DNA of 64,000 nucleotides from assembly GCA_914767715.1 (NCBI GenBank), contig OU612066.1:19940283-20004282 (forward strand). Direction: 5' to 3'. Source of the DNA: Membranipora membranacea. Lineage: Eukaryota; Bryozoa; Gymnolaemata; Cheilostomatida; Membraniporidae. Below are positions 23,247 to 33,600 of this stretch, piece after piece. Made by a program: the position numbers and the translations under genes. The stretch's first letter is position 1. Every line of letters starts with the position of its first letter. The notes beneath the pieces are model-generated. The model was not told the origin of the DNA. It saw only the letters and a program-made list of their open reading frames with translations, and ran no database searches.

Positions 23247-23827
23247 CCCTCCTATAAATTGAAACTACAGTACTGATCTAAACCAATGTATCCTCCTTAT
23301 CAGATCATTGTGTAAATATTGTATCACCACCCATCACCTAGGTGGGCTGATAAGAATTGAGAAAGAAAATCCGGTTTTAAATAGATAAAGAAATGCTATG
23401 TCATTATCTAGGCTTCATAACTGGCTTAAATAATACTTGGACAAAAACATATCAGTACAAAACACAGCCTCACTCTAGCCTTGACACACGGCCAACCAGC
23501 TAGCTTCTCTCACTTTCCATGTTTCGATAATTGTATGCTTGAAGTGATTCATTTTTGATCAGCTAAGAGATGTCATTCTGAAATGGCCCAGGTCGCATTT
23601 CATCACTATTTATATTTGAAGTTACCCTACCATGATTGTGACAATAACATTTTCTGTGACCAAAATAACTGTGTCACCATTCAACCTGGCCTGCAGCAGA
23701 ACAGCCGGTTGAGGTAACGTTTTACTTAAAAACCCAAATTTAGTCCAGCAAGTAACATTACTTGTTTAATCCACCAGCAAAAAATTGAAGCTAATCTATC
23801 AAGGGGCTAGCTCTACATAATACATAC

Positions 23828-24006
23828 CTCATGTTTTCTTGACCTCACATCTCTGTCTCATAACTATATTTGAGCTAAGAAGTAAGTGAGGAACCTCGTC
23901 TCTGGTGACAGTATCAGGTCTAACACAACTCTGTGATCATGTGATATAAGAGTCAGAAACTCAGAGAATAGATCTACAGGGTCTAACTATTCTGCTGCTG
24001 TCATCG
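23828..24006 (-). pseudogene. Lines penultimate exon, decayed copy 6D
   Basis: Compared with the intact 240-243-base copies, about 65 bases are missing from the second half, and the conserved WLDPVE tryptophan codon is TAG. One degenerate 17-bp donor unit (GAGGTATGTATTATGTAG) follows at 23811-23829. It forms unit D with 7D. Confidence 0.75.
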
Positions 24007-24447
24007 AGCTGCTGATAAACAGAATCATAAAAAAAATATTTTGTATCAGCCAATAATGGGAAGATTGTACGTCTCATAAAAATACCTGATACTTTGTCAG
24101 CGGAATTAGATCACAAGTCAGCCCCCACATTTCTACTTGTACTTTGTGCTAAACATAATACCTACAGTAATCTCATCACAATGCTGTCAAACTTAACAAT
24201 TTGTAAAATACAGAGATCTAAACTCTGCATGAGAGTGGCACATGATAGTCAGGCATTGTTTGTAGCGTAACATTTACAAGATAGAAGCTTCAAACACATG
24301 GACAAAGTGTACTACAGTGTAATATTTCCATGTGGCTTTAGCATTGATATGTCCGCCACTATACCTAATATATCCTCTACACATAGGAGGGCTGAATCTA
24401 CACAAAATCAGGATGATAAAAAGTATGTAAGTACCTCATAAAATCAT

Positions 24448-24718
24448 TTAAGAGCGGTCGTTCAGTTTCTCCATCAGTGTCAACAAAGGTGAGACATTAA
24501 AAGGTATCAGTTTTTGTTGCTGCATTTGTCGGAGATCGACATGTAGATCATCGAAAAAAGTGAAGATAGCTGTCAGGGAATCAGCTTTTGAGGATGTGAT
24601 GTCATCCTCTTCACCACTACCTGAGTCGCTGCTTGTCTCAGAATCAGTTTGGCTCTCATCTGAATCCATCTCATACGATATTAGAGCTTCTAAACCGCTG
24701 GTTATCTTCAAAACACCA
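24448..24718 (-). CDS. Lines homologue terminal exon, copy 7C (intact but diverged)
   Basis: 271 bases, acceptor cttttacag, frame open to the stop. It has the same organisation as 7A, 7B and 7E but is clearly more diverged (for example DDLHVDLRQMQQQKLIPFNV against SDLHAALRQMQQQNLIPFNV). The divergence marks C as an older duplicate than B and E. Confidence 0.7.
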
Positions 24719-24902
24719 CTGTAAAAGACCCAATCACTATAAAAATACTGCCCGAAATCCTTATAAGTTAAACAAATACGAGACTGTCTATGTAAGCAAT
24801 AGTATCAAAAGTAGTATAATTAGTCCGCTGGCAATGAGTAGAGGTATAGCCATAGATATAAAAACTGTTTTTATAACTATGGGTATAGCAAACAAGGAGC
24901 TT

Positions 24903-25047
24903 CTTCTACATAGTACATACCTCTACATAGTACATACCTCTACATAGTACATACCTCTACATAGTACATACCTCTACATAATACATACCTCTACATAGTA
25001 CATACCTCTACATGGTACATACCTCTACATGGTACATACCTCTACAT
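24903..25047 (-). repeat. 17-bp minisatellite, distal part of the unit C array
   Basis: About 8 units of the donor-bearing repeat, separated from the rest of the unit C array (26031-26438) by a 983-bp transposon insertion. Confidence 0.85.
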
Positions 25048-26030
25048 CAGCTGTGGGCAACCTGCGGCCTTTTTGCCGGTGCGGCCTAATGAGTAATCTG
25101 TTGCGGTCTTATTGCGGACTTTTGTCTAAAAAGAATATTACTTATTCATTTGTTTTCCTGATGTGGATGTCAAAGCATGCATAGCGGGCTTTGTCATAAC
25201 GCAGCTTTTAAAAAAAAGAAGAAAAAAGTGGGTGACGAGAGTAATGTACTATGTAAGCACAATCCTTAGTTTGAGTTTCATAATATTTGCCATTCTGCAT
25301 CATGCATGTAGTTAGGCTACATACATGTTTACGTATCAAGGGAATTCTCAAGCCATACTTTACAAAACATTATAACAGTACTAGTGTAGACTACATTTAC
25401 AAGAGCTTCAATTTGCAAAAAAATAACCCAAAACAGTGAAAACAAAAATATCCTTTCGTAACTTTTGGATGTAGATGTCATCTTACAAGTGCTCAAGAAT
25501 GTTAGACAGGCATATATGAAAAATTTCCCCTTGCCCTTTGCTCAACCACTTGTAACTAAGATAAATTGTAAATTTAACTTAATGTCACGAAACTTCAGAA
25601 GATAAGATAAATACTTAATTATTTAGTTTTAGCTTATGCAGTCAGCTTTGTAACAAAGAGTTGTCATGTTACAAGTGCTCCGGAATTTTATCTGAAATGT
25701 GACAGAGTTCCTTCATTCGACAAGCCTAATTAAAAATTACCCCTTGTCTTTGGTCAAACACATGAACGATTATAATTGTAGCTTAATGTCACAAAACTTC
25801 ACAGAAGATTAGATAAATGTTAGTATTTTGTTTGAGCTCATGCGAGTCAATTTTTTTTCGCAACATCCTACAGTTTTTATTGACACATATTCTGATTTCG
25901 TTTGTACAAAATATACAGAGCCAAAATATACCTCACATTCCAAATTTATGTTTGAAATATGTGTTGAGGCCTTTTGAGCTGAGCCCGCGTAAAATGTTGC
26001 CTTTTTCAAAAAAAAGGTTGCCCACCTATG
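25048..26030. mobile_element. hAT-type non-autonomous transposon inserted in the minisatellite
   Basis: 983 bp bounded by imperfect inverted ends CAGCTGTGGGCAACC and GGTTGCCCACCTATG (sharing GTGGGCAACC, a common hAT end) and flanked by identical 8-bp CTCTACAT (25040-25047 and 26031-26038), the target-site length of hAT elements. The CTCTACAT word belongs to the 17-bp unit, so the insertion split one unit. The inside is AT-rich, with GCGGCC-rich sequence next to the left end and no transposase reading frame. Confidence 0.8.
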
Positions 26031-26438
26031 CTCTACATAGTACATACTTCTACATATTACATACCTCTACATAGTACATACTTCTACATATTACATACCT
26101 CTACATATTACATACCTCTACATAGTACATACCTCTACATAGTACATACCTCTACATAGTACATACCTCTACATAGTACATACCTCTACATAGTACATAC
26201 CTCTACATGGTACATACCTCTACATAGTACATACCTCTACATATTACATACCTCTACATATTACATACCTCTACATAGTACATACCTCTACATAGTACAT
26301 ACCTCTACATGGTACATACCTCTACATAGTACATACCTCTACAGAGTACATACCTCTACATAGTACATACCTCTACATAGTACATACCTCTACATAGTAC
26401 ATATCTCTACATAGTACATACCTCTACATAGTACATAC
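26031..26438 (-). repeat. 17-bp minisatellite, proximal part of the unit C array
   Basis: About 24 units, starting at the splice donor of exon copy 6C (CTGAG|GTATGT at 26439/26438). Unit variants include ATTACATACC and GGTACATACC on the plus strand. Confidence 0.85.
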
Positions 26439-26678
26439 CTCAGACCTTCAGGTCCTGCTTCTTCCTCACATCTCATATCTTCATCTAGTACTGCAGCTGA
26501 CATGATAAGACTCTGTCTCTTATTGTTTATATGATGTAGTAATGCTAAGAAGTGGGTGAGGAACCTCGTCTCTGGTGACAGTATCAGGTCTAACACAACT
26601 CTGTGATCATGTGATATACGAGTCAGAAACTCAGAGAATAGCTCTACAGGGTCTAACCAATCTGCTGCTGCCATGGTA
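26439..26678 (-). CDS. Lines homologue penultimate exon, copy 6C (intact)
   Basis: A 240-base exon, acceptor tttatag, phase 2 in and out. It encodes TMAAADWLDPVELFSEF and the LSPETRFLTHFLALL core. Its 5' boundary differs by one codon from the 6A/6E type (STMAAAD against SSAMTAAE). Confidence 0.75.
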
Positions 26679-27482
26679 CTATAAATATACAGATTAGAGT
26701 AAAATATGGCATATCAGCCAATGTGCTCAGTAGACTGACATAAATAAATGTTTGGATCACTCAACATCTGTTGGTAAGAAACACTCCACGTGGTTTATCT
26801 GTCAATGTTCATCCATATAGGTTGTAAGTAGCCTTGTCTTGCGGCCACGGTTTGGTTTTCTTGGCCTCTTGACAAGGCTAGGTTATAAGGGAAAACAAAA
26901 ATCTGAACAATATGTGACTCTAAGTGAGACACTAGATCACATCTCCCATTAGTTCATTAATGCAATATACCCATAGACTTAATAATTATTAAGTCAATGA
27001 ATATACAATACAGGTATTATTTACATGAGATATTGATTTGCTACATAGAAATGGTTATCAATCATGGAAGGGGGAAAAATGGTTTCCCCTTTTTAACACA
27101 CAAAAAAATTCAAAACACTATTTGCAAGGCTTTTATCAAGTGAAATTTGCGAGGACCATGAAGCTAGGCTCTACTTAAAAAACAAGCTGCACAAAAGCTG
27201 AGATTTGAGAACAGCAGTCTGAGCACCCATTGGCATGAAAGTCAGACATGATTTTCATCTTACCCACGCCAAAATTGTTATACAAGGTAGAAGTTTCAAA
27301 CAGTTAAAAAATTCTGACGGTATAACACATCCGTGTAACTGTATCAAGTGACATAGTATGTCCACCATGGCACTTACTATATCCTCTGCGCATAGGAGAG
27401 CTGAAGTTAGGAAAAAATGTATTAATTGGGTAGAGTGAAGATAAGATGTATGACAGTAGGCAGGCTTACCTCAAAGACTCAT

Positions 27483-27753
27483 TTAAGTGCGGTCGGTCAG
27501 TTTTTCCAGTAGTGAAAGCAAAGGCGTGACATTAAAAGGTATAAGATTTTGCTGCTGCATTTGTCGGAGAGCGGCATGTAGATCAGAGATAAAAGTGGAG
27601 ATAGCTGTCAGGGAATCAGCTCTAGAAGGTGTGATGTCATCTTCTTCACCACTACCTGAGCCGCTGCTTGTCTCAGAATCAGTTTGGCTCTCATCTGAAT
27701 CCATCTCATACGACATTAGAGCTTCTAAACCGCTGGTTATCTTCAAAACGCTG
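27483..27753 (-). CDS. Lines homologue terminal exon, copy 7B (intact)
   Basis: 271 bases, 89 residues to the stop, virtually identical in sequence to 7A (30647-30917), including the flanking introns. This indicates a very recent duplication or gene conversion. Confidence 0.75.
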
Positions 27754-27827
27754 CTGTAAATAAACCCAATAAACGTAAAGATACCGTAAAAAAATCTGCA
27801 GTTCACATAACTGAGTATATCTGTTTG

Positions 27828-28067
27828 TTAAAATCGCAAGGTTCAGTGACGCACCTCATTCCAAAGTATGGGTTCCGAAATAATTTGTGCCCTAAGGGCG
27901 AGGCCGCAATGTCTGCGCCAATTTGCTCTCGGTTTGTAGGCAGGTTGGGATCCAACAAGTCACCGAAGTCAGTGGACTGCAGTGGGATTCGAACCCACGA
28001 CCTTCAGCACTTGCATGCTGAAGTCCGGCGCTCTAACCAACTAAAACTGAGCCACCTAGGAGTAGGA
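27828..28067 (-). repeat. tRNA-derived SINE, family A, minus copy in unit B
   Basis: The tRNA-like head on the minus strand is well kept: A-box GGCTCAGTTTTAGTTGGTTAG, B-box GGTTCGAATCC. It is head-to-head with the plus copy at about 28068-28325, as in unit E. Confidence 0.75.
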
Positions 28068-28325
28068 AGTGGCTCAGTTGGTTAGAGCGCCGGACTTCAA
28101 CACGCAAGTGTTGAAGGTCGTTGGTTCGAATCCCACTGCAGTCCATCTTCTACTGGGGATTGGTTGGTCCCCCAGGTGTGCTCCGACCTGCCTGCAAACA
28201 GAGAGCAAATTGGCGCAGATATTGCGGCCTCACCAATAAGGCAATAATATTTCGCCGCCCATGCCTTGGGATGGGCGAGTGATAAGACATCGGATTTTAA
28301 TCAACCTTTTAATTAATCAACCAAC
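28068..28325 (+). repeat. tRNA-derived SINE, family A, plus copy in unit B
   Basis: Near-identical to 20333-20582 (A-box GGCTCAGTTGGTTAGAGC, B-box GGTTCGAATCC). Unit A has no copy at the corresponding site (about 31214-31222), where the minus SINE runs directly into TCCTACTCCTACC. Confidence 0.8.
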
Positions 28326-28765
28326 CTCCTACTCCTACCTATTTTAACTCTTATCTCCAGCTCATGAATAATTACAGAGAATAACTTTAGGCTGATAAAA
28401 TCTTAATGGTATCGTTCACTGATATATATTATATGGATTTGGAGAATATATCTGATTCTGAACAAGCACATAGCTATTTATGTATGGTTATGTATGGAAC
28501 ACATTTCTCATATTTGATTGGTCCACGAGCTCAGTAATGTTCAGCCGACAACTTGTAAAACTTTAGGCAATGAGCTACCCTGAGTTTTTGAAGGTTGTTA
28601 CTGGGATGTCGATCAATGCATAACGCAAAAGCTGCCAGAACTATAGCTAGATCCAGTGACTGACACAAAGTTGTCACTGTGTATTTTACCACTGATCCAC
28701 AAATTCACATCAATGATATCAATAACAGCCTACATAGTCCGCTGGCAATAACTAGAGGAGCTAAG

Positions 28766-29597
28766 TGTACATAGTACATACCTCTACATAGTACATACCT
28801 CTACATAGTACATACCTCTACATAGTACATACCTCTACAGAGTACATACCTCTACATAGTACATACCTCTACATAGTACATACCTCTACATAGTACATAC
28901 CTCTACAGAGTACATACCTCTACAGAGTACATACCTCTACATAGTACATACCTCTACATAGTACATACCTCTACATAGTACATACCTCTACATAGTACAT
29001 ACCTCTACATAGTACATACCTCTACATAGTACATACCTCTACATAGTACATACCTCTACAGAGTACATACCTCTACATAGTACATACCTCTACATAGTAC
29101 ATACCTCTACATAGTACATACCTCTACATAGTACATACCTCTACATAGTACATACCTCTACAGAGTACATACCTCTACATAGTACATACCTCTACATGGT
29201 ACATTCCTCTACATGGTACATACCTCTACATGGTACATACCTCTACATGGTACATACCTCTACAGAGTACATACCTCTACATAGTACATACCTCTACATA
29301 GTACATACCTCTACATAGTACATACCTCTACATAGTACATACCTCTACATAGTACATACCTCTACATAGTACATACCTCTACATAGTACATACCTCTACA
29401 TAGTACATACCTCTACAGAGTACATACCTCTACATAGTACATACCTCTACATGGTACATTCCTCTACATGGTACATACCTCTACATGGTACATACCTCTA
29501 CATAGTACATACCTCTACAGAGTACATACCTCTACATAGTACATACCTCTACATAGTACATACCTCTACATAGTACATACCTCTACATAGTACACAC
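28766..29597 (-). repeat. 17-bp minisatellite, largest array (unit B)
   Basis: About 49 units of AGGTATGTACTATGTAG (minus strand), with ordered variants (CTCTGTAG, CCATGTAG) that suggest higher-order block duplications. It starts at the splice donor of exon copy 6B. Confidence 0.9.
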
Positions 29598-29837
29598 CTG
29601 AGAATTTCAGGTCCCGCATCTTCCTCACATCTCATAACTTCATCTAGTACTGCAGCTGACATGATAAGACTCTGTCTCTTATTGTTTATATGATGTAGTA
29701 ATGCTAAGAAGTGGGTGAGGAACCTTGTCTCTGGTGACAGTATCAGGTCTAACACAACTCTGTGATCATGTGATATACGAGTCAGAAACTCAGAGTATAG
29801 CTCTACAGGGTCTAACCAATCTGCTGCTGCCATGGTA
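29598..29837 (-). CDS. Lines homologue penultimate exon, copy 6B (intact)
   Basis: 240 bases, phase 2 in and out, donor CTCAG|GTGTGT. It encodes WLDPVELYSEFLTRISHDHR and the LSPETRFLTHF core. Compared with 6A and 6C it carries E-to-D and F-to-Y changes only. Confidence 0.75.
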
Positions 29838-30646
29838 CTATAAATATACAGATTAGAGTAAAATATGGCATATCAGCCAATGTGCTCAGTAGACTGACAT
29901 AAATAAATGTTTGGATCACTCAACATCTGTTGGTAAGAAACACTCTTGTGGTTTATCTGTCAATGTTCATCCATATAGGTTGTAAGTAGCCTTGTCTTGC
30001 GGCCACGGTTTGGTTTTCTTGGCCTCTTGACAAGGCTAGGTTATAAGGGAAAACAAAAATCTGAACAATATGTGACTCTAAGTGAGACACTAGATCACAT
30101 CTCCCATTAGTTCATTAATGCAATATACCCATAGACTTAATAATTATTAAGTCAATGAATATACAATACAATACAGGTATTATTTACATGAGATATTGAT
30201 TTGCTACATAGAAATGGTTATCAATCATGGAAGGGGGAAAAATGGTTTCCCCTTTTTAACACACAAAAAAATTCAAAACACTATTTGCAAGGCTTTTATC
30301 AAGTGAAATTTGCGAGGACCATGAAGCTAGGCTCTACTTAAAAAAACAAGCTGCACAAAAGCTGAGATTTGAGAACAGCAGTCCGAGCACCCATTGGCAT
30401 GAAAGTCAGACATGATTTTCATCTTACCCACGCCAAAATTGTTATACAAGGTAGAAGTTTCAAACAGTTAAAAAATTCTGACGGTATAACACATCCGTGT
30501 AACTGTATCAAGTCACATAGTATGTCCACCATGGCACTTACTATATCCTCTGCGCATAGGAGAGCTGAAGTTAGGTAAAAATGTATTAATTGGGTAGAGT
30601 GAAGATAAGATGTATGACAGTAGGCAGGCTTACCTCAAAGACTCAT

Positions 30647-33600
30647 TTAAGTGCGGTCGGTCAGTTTTTCCAGTAGTGAAAGCAAAGGCGTGACATTAAA
30701 AGGTATTAGATTTTGCTGCTGCATTTGTCGGAGAGCGGCATGTAGATCAGAGATAAAAGTGGAGACAGCTGTCAGGGAATCAGCTCTAGAAGGTGTGATG
30801 TCATCTTCTTCACCACTACCTGAGCCGCTGCTTGTCTCAGAATCAGTTTGGCTCTCATCTGAATCCATCTCATACGACATTAGAGCTTCTAAACCGCTGG
30901 TTATCTTCAAAACGCTGCTGTAAATAAACCCAATAAACGTAAAGATACCGTAAAAAAATCTGCAGTTCACATAACTGAGTATATCTGTTTGTTAAAATCG
31001 CAAGGTTCAGTGACGCACCTCATTCCAAAGTATGGGTTCCGAAATAATTTGTGCCCTAAGGGCGAGGCCGCAATGTCTGCGCCAATTTGCTCTCGGTTTG
31101 TAGGCAGGTTGGGATCCAACAAGTCACTGAAGTCAGTGGACTGCATTGGAGTAAAACCCACGACCTTCAACACTTGCATGCTGAAGTCCGGCGCTCTAAC
31201 CAACTAAAACTGAGCCACCTCCTACTCCTACCTATTTTAACTCTTATCTCCAGATTATGAATAATTACAGAGAATAACTTTAGGCTGATAAAAGCTCAAT
31301 GGTATCATTCACTGATATATATTATATGGATTGGGAGAACATATCTGATTCTGAACAAGCGCATAGCTATTTATGTATGGTTACTGGAACGCATTTCTCA
31401 TATTTGATTGGTCCACGAGCTCAGTAATGTTCAGCCGACAACTTGTAAAACTTTCGACAATCAGCTACCCTGAGTTTTTGAAGGTTGTTACTGGGATGTC
31501 GATCCATGCATAACGCATAAGCTGCCAGAACTGTAGCTAGATCCAGTGACTGACACAAAGTTGTCACTGTGTATTTTACCACTGATCCACAAATTCACAT
31601 CAAGGATATAAATAACAGCCTACTTAGTCCGCTGGCAATAACTAGAGGAGGTAGCTGTACATAGTACATACCTCTACATAGTACATACCTCAGACCTTCA
31701 GGTCCTGCTTCTTCCTCACATCTCATATCTTCATCTAGTACTGCAGCTGACATGATAAGACTCTGTCTCTTATTGTTTATATGATGTAGTAAGGCTAAGA
31801 AGTAAGTGAGGAACCTCGTCTCTGGTGACAGTATCAGGTCTAACATAACTCTGTGATCATGTGATATACGAGTCAGAAACTCAGAGAATAGCTCTACAGG
31901 GTCTAACCATTCAGCTGCTGTCATCGCACTGCTGATAAATATACACAATGGTATCATAGAGACTGTCTGAAAAATTAGGATGTGCTTTTTTTTATGTTTC
32001 CAAGATCGATAGATTTATCTAAGCATCCTAACGCAGCCACAGGCTTTATTTCTCCGTGTCAAACAGAGCTAGGAGTATGGTTAATTGTGTCTAGCGAAGT
32101 TAGATAATGAGATGCCAAGTACCACAACATGATGACATTGGAGGCGTGGATGGTAGTGACTTAGTGTTTTATCATATACTAACGATATTGAGCAAAAGTG
32201 TCTGTAACATTAACAATATTGTGAGTTATTCTAAAGGACGATTCTAGCGAAAATTGATATTGAGATGTTTCGGGTCTCGGATGCTCAGAATGTAAAGGTC
32301 TATCAATTGTCATAACCATCATTGAGTTATGTTAAAATGTCTACTGGATACCTGGATCTACTAGATAAAAGCTTGTAGAGATCTGTGACCACAATCAGTG
32401 CCTCACTCATGACATCATCCTGATCGAGGAATACATCATAAAACCACACAGAGATGTGACCTGGAGACTTATCGAGCCGCTGGCATATCAGGTTGTTTGT
32501 TTCTGATAAATATGATAACATACTGCTTCCATCTAAAATATAAGGCAAAACACATGGTCATGCATTGATTAAACACCTTCAATAGTCTAATGTCTTGACA
32601 AGCTTTGTTTAAGGGAACAACCCCCCCCCCCAACAAAGCTTGTCAAGACAGACTACTTCAACAACATACATAAGTTCAACCGAAGGAAGACTGTGAGATG
32701 GCTACACTATGGCCTGCAGGCCAAAATCTGATCAGTCATCAGCAGTTTAGCTGATCTCTTACCACTTGCAGCTTGACTTTGTGTTGATGCAAGTACTCTG
32801 GCAGCTGACAGTAGCAGTGTTAGTATGACAGGCCGCAGGGTTGACAGCTGCAGATATGAAGTGTCACTTTTGCTGTTACATCTCTGCCATTCATTACCAC
32901 AACGCGCTGGTATCGGCACAGATCTGTAGAAAAGAGATTTAAATAATGATCTCATTTGGCTTGACAGCTTGTTTGTTGACAGTTTTACAGAGGAATTGAG
33001 AAATGATTAGTTTGATATAATTATGTTTTATTGATTGTATAGTTTGAGGACTGAGACGGCTGAGAGTTTGACTCTCTGGCAATCCACTCATGTTTTGATG
33101 AGGGTTTTCGATGCCACAAAGACTCACTTGAAGCGGTTTAAGTTCTCAAACTATACGGGACTTTCACTGTACAGCATGCTTCTCTGCTGGAAATATATAT
33201 AGAAAACATTGAGGTTGAACTTGGCTGCACAATCTTATCACAGCAGATTTGAAAGGATCCATGCTTCAACAATCATGAGATTTAATGCTGCTAACGGAGA
33301 GTTATCCACTCATTGAACTCTAAGTTCAAAGAGCGGACAACTATGAGCTATACTTGCATTTCGAATTATGAGTGATATTACATAGCCGAGTTTGAAATAA
33401 ACATGTTGGTGATAAACATGTTTAGTTAGCTATAATTGTCCAATACGAGCGCCACATTGTAACAATGAGCATTATATCTTTTTCTTACAGCTTTATTTCG
33501 GACATTTGCTACTGATCCCACAGATTCAATATATCAATTAGTAGCGCAAGTAGGAGGTTCTATCAATGATACACCGCTAGCTAATCATTCATCACTGGGA

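Noticed and set aside
24633-26074. Plus-strand frames running into the 17-bp array
   Set aside because: They consist of antisense Lines exon, SINE-free intron or minisatellite and end with the repeat-encoded LHSTYLYI-type peptide.
21036-29597. CRISPR array
   Set aside because: The 17-bp units are directly contiguous with no spacers, and the DNA is clearly eukaryotic; it is a minisatellite.
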